Shown: positions 1 to 6,593, numbered from the stretch's first letter. The stretch: DNA of 7,101 bases from Oscillospiraceae bacterium (GCA_003505905.1 DNXM01000222.1:180-7280); one strand, 5' to 3'. Program-made: numbers and translations. Notes: generated from the sequence alone by a model not told the origin.

Positions 1-1
1 C

Positions 2-172
2 GATGTCAACAACTACACCCATTATCGCACCCGTTATGTGGACGATTTGCGTGGTGAAATGCTCACCGATATGCTCATTGAAACCGCCAAGGAATACCCG
101 ATGGAACGCAACAACCGTGTTATTGAGCGTGCCATGGAAAAGGTGCTTGACACCAGAAGAACGAAAGAATAA
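2..172 (+). CDS. C-terminal fragment of an unrecognised protein
   Basis: An open frame enters from the left edge and ends at TAA (170-172), leaving 56 residues of the C-terminus. The fragment is hydrophilic and probably helical, with many charged residues (for example RYVDDLRGEML and NNRVIERAMEKVL), and has no membrane segment. I do not recognise the family. It ends 11 nt before the MATE transporter start, and that transporter's ribosome binding site (AAGGCGG, 171-177) overlaps its stop codon, so the two genes are very probably co-transcribed and translationally close. The frame is chosen because it is the one that stays open from the window edge and stops just before a good ribosome binding site. 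A competing ATG-started frame (3-209) overlaps the transporter start and has a low-complexity, out-of-frame look. The existence of the gene is fairly certain; its function is unknown. Confidence 0.7.
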   Translation, partial: DVNNYTHYRTRYVDDLRGEMLTDMLIETAKEYPMERNNRVIERAMEKVLDTRRTKE

Positions 173-183
173 GGCGGCAGACG

Positions 184-1578
184 ATGAAAAAATTATTTGT
201 ACGGGATAAACAATTTTATAAAATGTTTTTTACCATGGCGATGACAATCTCTTTGCAGAATGTCATCGTCTGCGCTGTTAATTTGGCAGATAACGTCATG
301 ATTGGCGGCTACAGTGAATTGTCGCTGAGTGCCGTTTCGGTCGTCAACCAAATTCAGTTTTTGGTGCAGATGATTGCCATGGGCTTTGCCAACGGCTTGA
401 TTGTTCTGACCGCTCAATATTGGGGCAAAAAAGAGCTGACACCCATCAAGCGCTGTTTCGGCGTAACGCTTGCCATCGGCATGGCATTTGTGCTGATTCT
501 GTTCGGTGCGGTGCTGTTCTTCCCAAGGGCTTCCCTTTCCCTTTTGACCGACCAAACCGCTGTGGTCAACGAGGGCATCCCCTATCTGCTAATCACCTGC
601 TTTTCTTATCCGTTTTTCCTCATCACCCAGCTTTTGCTTGCCTTAATGCGAAGCATCGAAAAGGTACGCATCGGCTTTGTGGTGTCGCTGTCCGCGCTCG
701 TATCCAATGTTTTCTTAAATTACATCTTAATCTACGGTCATCTCGGCTTTTCGCCCTTGGGCATTCGGGGTGCCGCCATTGCAACACTCATCTCCCGGCT
801 GATTGAGTTTGCCGTGGTGCTGATTTATGTTTTCGCCGTGGAAAAGACACTGCGGCTGAAGCTCCGCCACTTTTTCTATTTGGAAAAATCCTTTGTCCGC
901 CTGTTTTTCAAGGTCGGTTTTCCGCTCACGCTCTCTTCCCTGAGCTGGGGCATCGCCATGGCGGTGCAGGGTGTTATTCTCGGTCATTTAGGCTCGGAAT
1001 CGGTGTTGAGCGCAAACTCCATTGCCACCACCGTCTTTCAGCTCATCAGCGTTGTGCTCTATGCCGCAGGCAGTGCCGCTTCCGTTATCATCGGCAAAAC
1101 CATCGGCGAAAACAAGCTTGATTTGGTCAAGCAATATGCCAAAACCCTTCAAGTGCTGTTTCTGCTCATCGGCTTGGCTTCGGGAGCCGTTTTGTTCTTC
1201 TCCCGTCCGCTGTTTTTGCTGTTCTACAAACAGGTCAGCGCACCGACAAAAGCGTTGGCAAACCTGTTTATGACCATTTTGTGCGTCACCACGGTCGGCA
1301 CCGCCTATGAGTGCCCGTGCTTGACCGGAATTGTCTGTGCCGGCGGCGAAACCAACTTCGTCTTCCGCAATGATTTGATTTTTATGTGGGGCATTGTGCT
1401 GCCGCTTTCGCTGCTCTCCGCCTTTGTTTTTCATTGGCCGCCTGCCGTCACCTTTGCTTTTCTCAAGTCCGACCAGGTGACAAAATGTGCCGTTGCCGCC
1501 GTCAAAGTGAACCGTTTCAGATGGATTCGGGATATCACAATGCAGTCAAACGAAGATAAAACAGAAGAAATTGCGTAA
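184..1578 (+). CDS. MATE family efflux transporter
   Basis: This 464-residue integral membrane protein has the length and layout of MATE (multidrug and toxic compound extrusion) exporters, which use a Na+ or H+ gradient to extrude cationic drugs or metabolites. About twelve hydrophobic segments can be seen in two homologous six-helix halves. The first half runs roughly from residue 10 to 215, and the second begins near residue 238 at a second LFFKVGFPLTLSS-type helix entry, the position where MATE proteins restart. Family-like stretches include NLADNVMIGGYSE near residue 33, and GIRGAAIATLISR near residue 193 between helices 5 and 6. The C-terminal tail (KSDQVTKCAVAAVKVNRFRW) is typical of clostridial MATE proteins. 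The ATG at 184 is supported by AAGGCGG six bases upstream. The gene belongs to the upstream transcription unit. A separate promoter follows it, so a link to the downstream operon rests only on proximity. The substrate cannot be predicted. Codon use is mixed (TTA, CTA and AAT all occur), unlike the operon that follows. Confidence 0.93.
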   Translation: MKKLFVRDKQFYKMFFTMAMTISLQNVIVCAVNLADNVMIGGYSELSLSAVSVVNQIQFLVQMIAMGFANGLIVLTAQYWGKKELTPIKRCFGVTLAIGMAFVLILFGAVLFFPRASLSLLTDQTAVVNEGIPYLLITCFSYPFFLITQLLLALMRSIEKVRIGFVVSLSALVSNVFLNYILIYGHLGFSPLGIRGAAIATLISRLIEFAVVLIYVFAVEKTLRLKLRHFFYLEKSFVRLFFKVGFPLTLSSLSWGIAMAVQGVILGHLGSESVLSANSIATTVFQLISVVLYAAGSAASVIIGKTIGENKLDLVKQYAKTLQVLFLLIGLASGAVLFFSRPLFLLFYKQVSAPTKALANLFMTILCVTTVGTAYECPCLTGIVCAGGETNFVFRNDLIFMWGIVLPLSLLSAFVFHWPPAVTFAFLKSDQVTKCAVAAVKVNRFRWIRDITMQSNEDKTEEIA

Positions 1579-1614
1579 TATTATTAAAATAATTGTGAAT
1601 AACACCCAAAATGA

Positions 1615-1644
1615 TTGACAAGCGATAGGATAATTTGGTAATAT
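1615..1644 (+). promoter_or_regulatory. Sigma-A-type promoter for the five-gene operon
   Basis: A perfect -35 box TTGACA (1615-1620) is followed by an 18-nt spacer and a -10 box TAATAT (1639-1644), which matches TATAAT at four of six positions including the key first T, A and last T. The 35-40 bases upstream (about 1576-1614) are very A/T-rich and contain ATTATTAAAATAAT, which resembles an UP element. The expected transcription start is near 1651, giving a leader of about 60 nt before the TTG start at 1713. No clear operator dyad overlaps the boxes apart from the short TAATATTA palindrome at the -10. I see no intrinsic terminator between the MATE stop and this promoter, so some read-through from upstream is possible. 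Confidence 0.75.
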
Positions 1645-1685
1645 TAGAACGATATATTAGGCGCAGTGTGAAAACACAAAAAATC

Positions 1686-1711
1686 AATGTGCCTTGCAAG
1701 GAGGAATGTGC
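1686..1711 (+). promoter_or_regulatory. Leader with ribosome binding site inside a palindrome and direct repeat
   Basis: The strong Shine-Dalgarno AAGGAGG (1698-1704) lies 8 nt before the TTG at 1713 and is the main evidence for that start. The site overlaps the perfect 10-nt palindrome CCTTGCAAGG (1692-1701) and is bracketed by two copies of AATGTGC (1686-1692 and 1705-1711). In RNA the palindrome could pair CCU with AGG around a four-base loop and partly cover the ribosome binding site. Slightly upstream, GTGT-GAAA-ACAC (1666-1677) could form a small GNRA-capped hairpin. The ribosome binding site is solid. A regulatory role for the repeats is speculative, since the stems are short. Confidence 0.5.
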
Positions 1712-1712
1712 T

Positions 1713-2471
1713 TTGACAGATTCAAGAACAATGGCATACATCAATATGTATGCTATTTTCGGAACCCTTGAAAACCTTTGCGAGCTTGACACCGCTTCAA
1801 GCGCAATGCTTTCAAACCAAAAACCGATTTCCATCGGCTTCGATGTTACCGGCGGTCCGAAAGCTACCCTTTATTTCAAAAACGGCAAATGCCGCTTGGA
1901 ACAGGGTCTCGGCGACTGCGACATCAAAATCCCCTTCGCTTCCTGCGAAAAGTTCAACGGTTTATTTGACGGAACCGTTACCCCGATTCCCACAAAGGGC
2001 CTTACTCACATCAACTTCCTGCTCAAGACCTTCACCGCTTTGACTGACCGTTTGACGGCTTTCATGCGTCCCGACCCCAAAGACCTTGAAGACCGTGAGT
2101 TTTTTGAAATCAGCACAAAGCTGATGTTCTACACCATCGCCGTCGCATTGGCTCAGATTGCCAACAACGATGAAATCGGCAAATTCTCCGCTCATTTAAT
2201 TCCCGACGGCGAAATCGCTTTCGGCATCAAGAACGGTCCTGCCGCCACCATCCGTGTTAAGAATCACAGACTTGTCACCATCAAAAAGGCAAGTGAAAGC
2301 CCCAGAGCCTTGATGGAATTCGAAAGCATTGACCTTGCCCGTGATTTGTTTGACGGAAAAGTCAACGCCGTTGCCTGCATCGGTGAAGGCTCCATCGAGA
2401 TGAGAGGCATGATTAACATGATAGACAACCTGAACAGAATACTCGACCGAGTAGCTCTGTATCTGGCATAA
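1713..2471 (+). CDS. SCP2-like protein with two tandem repeats (A)
   Basis: This soluble protein of 252 residues has no signal peptide and no membrane helix. It reads as two tandem copies of a sterol-carrier-protein-2 (SCP2)-like alpha/beta fold, the family that cradles hydrophobic ligands. Repeat 1 spans about residues 40-118, with a strand ending FKNGKCRLEQG, then IPFASCEKFNGLFDG and a terminal helix. Repeat 2 spans about 166-250, with GIKNGPAATIRVKNHRL, FESIDLARDLFDGK and a terminal helix ending RILDRVALYL. Both show the SCP2 pattern of paired strands, a polar strand, an F-x-S motif, a 'G' after a helix, and an amphipathic C-terminal helix. The TTG start is chosen because AAGGAGG lies 8 nt upstream. 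The frame stays open further upstream to 1635, but that would place the start before the predicted transcription start. ATG 1731 is the only plausible alternative. It is the first gene of the operon, 15 nt before the aminotransferase. It is homologous across its length to the last gene (5720-6529). The ligand and exact role are unknown. Confidence 0.8.
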   Translation: MTDSRTMAYINMYAIFGTLENLCELDTASSAMLSNQKPISIGFDVTGGPKATLYFKNGKCRLEQGLGDCDIKIPFASCEKFNGLFDGTVTPIPTKGLTHINFLLKTFTALTDRLTAFMRPDPKDLEDREFFEISTKLMFYTIAVALAQIANNDEIGKFSAHLIPDGEIAFGIKNGPAATIRVKNHRLVTIKKASESPRALMEFESIDLARDLFDGKVNAVACIGEGSIEMRGMINMIDNLNRILDRVALYLA

Positions 2472-2486
2472 CGGAGGTACTGCAAG

Positions 2487-3749
2487 ATGAGTTTTCCGAT
2501 TTATGAACACGACAAAAGCCGTGAATTTTTCAACCGTGCAACCAAAGTAATTCCCTCCGGCGTTTACGGTCACCTCGGCCCTGCCGAAGGCAACTTCATC
2601 CCCGTATCCGACTGGCCGCTGTTCGGCGACCACGCCAAGGGCGCTTATTTTTGGGATGTTGACGACAACAAGTACATTGACTATATGTGTGCATACGGTC
2701 CCAACGTTTTGGGCTATTGCGACAAGGATGTTGATGCCGCCGCCATCGCACAGTCCAAGCTCGGCAACTGCACCACTTCCCCGAACAAAATCATGGTCGA
2801 ATTTGCCGAACTGATGGTTGACACCGTCGCAACCGCCGACTGGGCTTTCTTTGCCAAGAACGGCAACGATGTCACCACCTGCGCCATCATGACCGCCCGT
2901 GCCGCCACTCACCGCAAGAAGATTATCTTCGTCAACGGTTTCTATCACGGCATTTCTCCCTGGACGCAAAAGGTTGACTACCCCGGCGTTATCCCCGAGG
3001 ATGTTGCTAACAATCTTTATGTGGATTGGAACGACTTTGAGGCTCTTGAAAAATTGGTTGCCGAAAACGACAACGAGGTTGCCGCCTTCATCGCAACACC
3101 CTATATGCACGGCAACTACAAAGACAACGAGCTTCCGGCAGACGGTTACTGGCAGAAGGTTCGTGAGCTTTGCACCCGCAAGGGCATTGTCTTGATTGTT
3201 GACGATGTTCGTGCCGGCTTCCGCCTTGATTTGGCAGGCTCCGACCACTACTACGGCTTCGAGGCAGACCTGATTTGCTTCTGCAAGGCAATCGCCAACG
3301 GCTGGAATGTTTCCTGCCTTTGCGGTAAAGAATCGCTCAAGAGCGCTGTCAGCTCCCTGTCCTACACCGGCAGTTACTGGATGAGCTGTGTTCCCTTCGC
3401 CGCAGGTATCGCCTGCATCAACAAGATGAAGAAGCTCGACACCCCGAAAATGTTCCGTGAAAAAGGTCTTAAGCTCACCAACGGCTTGAAGGATGCCGCC
3501 GCCAACAACGGCTTCAACCTGATTGTTTCCGGTGAACCGGCTTTGTTCTATCTTCGTGTCGCCAACGATGACAGCATGATGCTCCATCAGGAATGGATTG
3601 CCGAGTGCGTCAAGAGAGGCGTATTCTTCGCAAGCCACCACAACCACTTCATGAACGCCGCCATCACCGATAAGGATATCGACTTGACGGTTGAAGTGGC
3701 AGACGAGGCTTTCAAAGCAGTCGCAAAAAAGCACCCCGAGCTTTTCTGA
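2487..3749 (+). CDS. Class III PLP-dependent aminotransferase, GSA aminomutase-like
   Basis: This 420-residue cytosolic enzyme has the fold-type I, class III aminotransferase layout and is closest in pattern to glutamate-1-semialdehyde 2,1-aminomutase. Visible landmarks are the N-terminal VIPSGVYG and YFWDVDDNKYIDYMCAYGPNVLG region (about 21-76); KNGNDVTT (124-131), which occupies the place of the cofactor-phosphate-binding SGTEA; the FYHG motif (Tyr153, His154) that stacks on PLP; VDDVRAGFR, with Asp239 expected to contact the pyridine nitrogen; and CKAIANG, with Lys267 as the Schiff-base lysine. Two deviations stand out: SGTEA reads NGNDV, and the usual DEV reads DDV. No haem or tetrapyrrole genes are nearby, so a role as HemL is unlikely. 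The start ATG follows GGAGG (2473-2477) with a 9-nt gap. Genes on both sides are close, so it should make an amine, or an aldehyde or ketone, connected with the adjacent transketolase. Substrate not predictable. Confidence 0.9.
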   Translation: MSFPIYEHDKSREFFNRATKVIPSGVYGHLGPAEGNFIPVSDWPLFGDHAKGAYFWDVDDNKYIDYMCAYGPNVLGYCDKDVDAAAIAQSKLGNCTTSPNKIMVEFAELMVDTVATADWAFFAKNGNDVTTCAIMTARAATHRKKIIFVNGFYHGISPWTQKVDYPGVIPEDVANNLYVDWNDFEALEKLVAENDNEVAAFIATPYMHGNYKDNELPADGYWQKVRELCTRKGIVLIVDDVRAGFRLDLAGSDHYYGFEADLICFCKAIANGWNVSCLCGKESLKSAVSSLSYTGSYWMSCVPFAAGIACINKMKKLDTPKMFREKGLKLTNGLKDAAANNGFNLIVSGEPALFYLRVANDDSMMLHQEWIAECVKRGVFFASHHNHFMNAAITDKDIDLTVEVADEAFKAVAKKHPELF

Positions 3750-3785
3750 ATAATAAAAAAGTAAACACAACAGGAGGAAAATGAT

Positions 3786-4658
3786 ATGCCTTTGAAAAAG
3801 GATGAATGGCTTGCCCTCGAAAAGAAAGCGTTCGAGCTGCGCAACCTTTGCCTTGACACCACATTTTGGGCAGGCAGCGGTCACATCGGCGGCGGAATGA
3901 GCGTCATGGACATGATGACCGTTCTGTACCACAAGTATATGCGCTTGGACAAGAACAACCCCAACTGGGAAGACAGAGACCGTTTCGTGATGAGTAAGGG
4001 TCACGCCGGCATTGCTTATGCTCCCGTTTTGGTTGATTACGGCTTCAACGACCCCGAACAGCTCAAAACCTTTAACCTCACCAACTCCAAGATGGGTATT
4101 CACTTGGATTCCAACAAGGTTATCGGCGTTGACGCTTCCACCGGTTCTTTGGGTCACGGTATGTCTTTGGCAGCCGGTATGGCTCTTGCCGCAAGAATGA
4201 AGGGCAAGGATTACAAGACCTTCTGCATCTTGGGCGACGGTGAATGCGACGAAGGCTCCAACTGGGAAGCCGCTATGACCATTGCCCACTACAAAATCAC
4301 CAACCTCGTCTGCTTTGTTGACCGCAACAAGTGCATGATTGACGGCAGAACCGAGGATGTTATGAAGCTGGAACCCTTCTGCGACAAATGGCGTGCGTTC
4401 GGCTTCGAGGTCAAGGACATTGACGGCAACAACATCAACGAGCTGTGCGATGCCATTGACGAGGCTCTTGCCAACAAGGGCGACAAGCCCTACATGATTG
4501 TTGCAAACACCCTGAAGGGCTGCTGCATTGACTTCATGGAGGACGATTATCATTGGCACTACGGTGCATTGAACGAAGAAAAGTACGAACTCGCCAAGAA
4601 GAGCCTCGAGGCTTCCTACAAGAAGCGCTGCGAGAGAGCACAGAAGGAGGGACTTTGA
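3786..4658 (+). CDS. Transketolase, N-terminal (pyrophosphate-binding) subunit
   Basis: This 290-residue polypeptide corresponds to the first half of transketolase, which binds the diphosphate of thiamine diphosphate and Mg2+ and pairs with the next gene product to form the active site. It has SGHIGGG (His33, where SGHPGG is usual), MSKGHAG (His73), IHLDSNKVIGVDASTGSLGHG (His106 aligning with E. coli TktA His100; His124 where Gln is common), and the Mg/ThDP motif GDGECDEG...N, with Asp151 and Asn181 spaced by 30 residues as in the family. The closing WHYGAL stretch sits where split transketolases have WHGGAP. Length fits the usual split N-subunit. AGGAGG (3772-3777) lies 8 nt before ATG 3786; an ATG at 3781 is out of frame. 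It follows the aminotransferase after 36 nt and ends 3 nt before the C-subunit, so the two subunits should be made together. All 17 Asn codons I read are AAC, suggesting high expression. Confidence 0.95.
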   Translation: MPLKKDEWLALEKKAFELRNLCLDTTFWAGSGHIGGGMSVMDMMTVLYHKYMRLDKNNPNWEDRDRFVMSKGHAGIAYAPVLVDYGFNDPEQLKTFNLTNSKMGIHLDSNKVIGVDASTGSLGHGMSLAAGMALAARMKGKDYKTFCILGDGECDEGSNWEAAMTIAHYKITNLVCFVDRNKCMIDGRTEDVMKLEPFCDKWRAFGFEVKDIDGNNINELCDAIDEALANKGDKPYMIVANTLKGCCIDFMEDDYHWHYGALNEEKYELAKKSLEASYKKRCERAQKEGL

Positions 4659-4661
4659 TTT

Positions 4662-5672
4662 ATGGCAGGCGGATTGACTTATACGGCTGTTGAATCAACT
4701 GCACTTTCAACAGCGGAATATTACGGCAAAGCTCTTGTTGAGCTGGGCGAGCAGCATGATGATGTTGTCGCTCTCACCGCTGACCTTGGTAAATCCACCA
4801 AGATTGGTATGTTCCAGGAGCATTTCCCGGAGCGTTTCTTCAACGTCGGTATTGCAGAACAGAATATGTTCGGCGTTGCCGCCGGTATGGCTAAGGCAGG
4901 CATGGTTCCCTTCCTTTCCACCTTCTCGGTTTTCGCCGCTTTGAGAAGTGCCGACCAGCTTCACACCGACATCTGCTACCAGAATGTCAACGCAAAAATC
5001 ATTGCAACCCATTCCGGCACCTCATTCGGTCAGGCAGGCTCCACGCACCACGCCATCTGCGATATGGCTGTAGTTCGCTCTCTGCCCAACATCACACTCA
5101 TCTGCCCGGCGGACGGTATGGAAACCGTGAATGCCGTTCGTGCCGCTTATGAGAACCCCGGTCCCTACTACATCCGTATCAACCGTGGTTTCGACCGTGT
5201 TTTGAACTCCTCCACCGATTACGGCTTCGAGGTTGGCAAGGCTGTCGAGCTTCACGAAGGTACCGATATCACCGTTATTGCCTGCGGTTCCTGCGCATTC
5301 CAAGCTCTTCAGGCAGCTAACTTCCTTGAAAACGCCGACGGTTTGAAGGTTCGTGTGCTGAATATGCACACCATTAAGCCCATTGACCGTGAAGCAATCG
5401 TCAAGGCAATCGGCGACACTCGCCGCATCATCACCGTAGAAGACCACAGCGTCATCGGCGGTTTGGGTGCTGCTGTTGCCGAGGTCATTGCCGAAACCGG
5501 CAAGGGCTGTGCATTCAAGCGCCTTGGTATTCAGGATAAGTTCGCTCCCATCGGTCTTCACGAGGACATCATGTCCATGCTCGGCATCGACTCCAACGGC
5601 ATCATCGCCGCAGTCCGTGAAACCATGAAAGCTGACTTTGAGCTCGACGACGATTGGGACGACGAGGTCTGA
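4662..5672 (+). CDS. Transketolase, C-terminal (pyrimidine-binding) subunit
   Basis: This 336-residue partner of the preceding subunit carries the pyrimidine-binding and C-terminal transketolase domains. It has NVGIAEQNM with the catalytic Glu66 that activates thiamine, STFSVFAALR (Phe88 and Phe91 near the thiamine ring), ATHSGTSFGQAGSTHH (His117 and His129, aligning with E. coli His461 and His473), INRG (Arg175, aligning with Arg520), and a C-terminal domain with VEDHSVIGGLGAAVAE. Two acceptor-recognition positions differ from sugar-phosphate transketolases. TREAYG reads TAEYYG, so the Arg358 equivalent is Ala18. GEDG reads GQAG, so the Asp469 equivalent is Ala125. The phosphate-contacting Ser385 equivalent is kept (Ser45). 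The protein ends in an unusual acidic tail (ELDDDWDDEV) and is slightly longer than typical split C-subunits. AAGGAGG (4644-4650) precedes the start by 11 nt. It is certainly a transketolase-type ThDP enzyme. Use in the ordinary pentose phosphate pathway is doubtful. Confidence 0.95.
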   Translation: MAGGLTYTAVESTALSTAEYYGKALVELGEQHDDVVALTADLGKSTKIGMFQEHFPERFFNVGIAEQNMFGVAAGMAKAGMVPFLSTFSVFAALRSADQLHTDICYQNVNAKIIATHSGTSFGQAGSTHHAICDMAVVRSLPNITLICPADGMETVNAVRAAYENPGPYYIRINRGFDRVLNSSTDYGFEVGKAVELHEGTDITVIACGSCAFQALQAANFLENADGLKVRVLNMHTIKPIDREAIVKAIGDTRRIITVEDHSVIGGLGAAVAEVIAETGKGCAFKRLGIQDKFAPIGLHEDIMSMLGIDSNGIIAAVRETMKADFELDDDWDDEV

Positions 5673-5719
5673 TTTAGGCTTTTCCCCAACAAATCACCGC
5701 AGAAAGGATAAGATTCATT

Positions 5720-6529
5720 ATGTCTTCAAGAGAAGAAGTTTTAACCAATAAAATCTTTCTCTGTGCCGCTCTGCCGCTCGTCAAGGTCATCGCAAGTGAT
5801 ATCCCGAACCTCGCCAAAAAATTCGAGCACGCACACTCCATCTATCAGGTCAGTGCGCTTTGCCCGGATGTTCCCGAGGGAAAAGTCGGCACCCACTTTG
5901 TTGTGAACAACGGTGAATGGCTCGTCCACACCGACCGTTTGACCGACAACGCTCATGTTGAGCTTGAGTTCAAGAGCATTGAAGCACTCAACGCCTTTTT
6001 CAAGGGCGATATAAAACCCCAATACATTCCGAAGATGAAGGGTGTCGCCAAGCACCCCGTTGCTTTCGCCAACTTCATGCAGGTTTTGCTGAAAATGGCG
6101 GATTTGCTCGGTGCAAAGACTCCTCCCACCGAGGAAGACACCAAGCAGCTGCTTGTCAAGTGCTATTTCTACCTGCTTTCCAGCGGTATCAGCACCTTGA
6201 ACAAGAACGGTCACGAAGCCGTTCACGATTGGGCAACCAAAAGCCCCGACCGTGTTTATGCTTGGGCGGTTGAGGGTCACTCCGAGGTCAGCGCATACCT
6301 GCGTGTTAAGGCAGGCAAGTCCCGTGCCGGCCGTGGTGAATACAAGCGTGCTATGCCGTTCTTCACCATGCGCTTTAATAACTTCGACAGCGCTCTCGGC
6401 ATTTTGATGTCCATTGACGATATGCTCGAATCCTGCAAGCAGGGCAAGCTGATTATGGACGGTGCACCCGAATTCGGCGCACAAATCGGCGACTTTATGA
6501 TGCAGGTCGGTGCGTACGCACAGGGCTGA
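5720..6529 (+). CDS. SCP2-like protein with two tandem repeats (B)
   Basis: This soluble 269-residue protein, with no signal peptide or membrane helix, is a diverged paralogue of the first gene of the operon. Its two SCP2-like repeats lie at about residues 55-131 and 177-266. Repeat 1 has THFVVNNGEWLVH, LEFKSIEALNAFFKGD and a helix ending VLLKMADLL. Repeat 2 has YAWAVEGHSEVSAYLRVKAG, MRFNNFDSALGILMS and a final helix with AQIGDFMMQVGAY. The order of strands, the FxS/FNNFD step and the closing amphipathic helix follow protein A throughout, including the central helical linker (about 135-165). The ATG at 5720 follows AAAGGA (5703-5708) by 11 nt, a weaker site than those of its neighbours. It lies 47 nt after the transketolase with no terminator between, and is followed by a strong terminator, so it closes the operon. 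SCP2-fold assignment is from pattern only; no SCP2 protein of this arrangement with known ligand comes to mind. It may bind the same hydrophobic molecule as protein A or form a complex with it. Confidence 0.72.
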   Translation: MSSREEVLTNKIFLCAALPLVKVIASDIPNLAKKFEHAHSIYQVSALCPDVPEGKVGTHFVVNNGEWLVHTDRLTDNAHVELEFKSIEALNAFFKGDIKPQYIPKMKGVAKHPVAFANFMQVLLKMADLLGAKTPPTEEDTKQLLVKCYFYLLSSGISTLNKNGHEAVHDWATKSPDRVYAWAVEGHSEVSAYLRVKAGKSRAGRGEYKRAMPFFTMRFNNFDSALGILMSIDDMLESCKQGKLIMDGAPEFGAQIGDFMMQVGAYAQG

Positions 6530-6543
6530 TTCACACCTATTCC

Positions 6544-6577
6544 GCACCGCAGGCTTTCCGGGTCTGCGGTGCTTTTT
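6544..6577 (+). terminator. Intrinsic (Rho-independent) terminator closing the operon
   Basis: A perfect 9-bp G/C-rich inverted repeat, GCACCGCAG (6544-6552) with CTGCGGTGC (6564-6572), encloses an 11-nt loop whose ends can add a G-U and a C-G pair. Five T residues follow directly (6573-6577). It begins 15 nt after the stop codon of SCP2-like protein B. It leaves only about 5 nt before the ribosome binding site of the next gene. Confidence 0.9.
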
Positions 6578-6593
6578 CAATCGGAGAATGATT

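Larger units (their letters stand above)
1615..6577 (+). other. Predicted five-gene operon: SCP2-like A, aminotransferase, split transketolase, SCP2-like B
   Basis: Promoter, five co-directional genes and terminator delimit a single transcription unit. Gaps between coding regions are 15, 36, 3 and 47 nt, none containing a terminator. The first four genes share one reading frame modulo 3 and a strong codon bias. The two homologous SCP2-like genes bracket the three enzyme genes. Co-regulation is well supported by layout; a shared metabolic pathway is inferred from it. Confidence 0.8.

Noticed and set aside
3..209. An ATG-started 68-codon frame at the left edge
   Set aside because: It overlaps the transporter start and has no plausible ribosome binding site in view. 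The neighbouring frame (2-172) stops exactly at the transporter's ribosome binding site and gives a more protein-like composition.
1580..1593. ATTATTAAAATAAT palindrome after the transporter as a terminator
   Set aside because: It contains only A and T with a two-base centre, so it cannot form a stable hairpin. It is better read as part of the A/T-rich region upstream of the promoter.
2487..3749. Calling the aminotransferase HemL (glutamate-1-semialdehyde aminomutase)
   Set aside because: The cofactor-phosphate motif and the DEV motif differ from HemL, and no tetrapyrrole genes are nearby.
2196..4559. A 787-codon open frame on the - strand spanning three genes
   Set aside because: It is the exact codon-for-codon complement of SCP2-like A, the aminotransferase and the N-transketolase, all in one frame modulo 3. 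It stays open because those genes avoid TTA, CTA and TCA. The translation has no family resemblance, and the forward proteins are clearly real.
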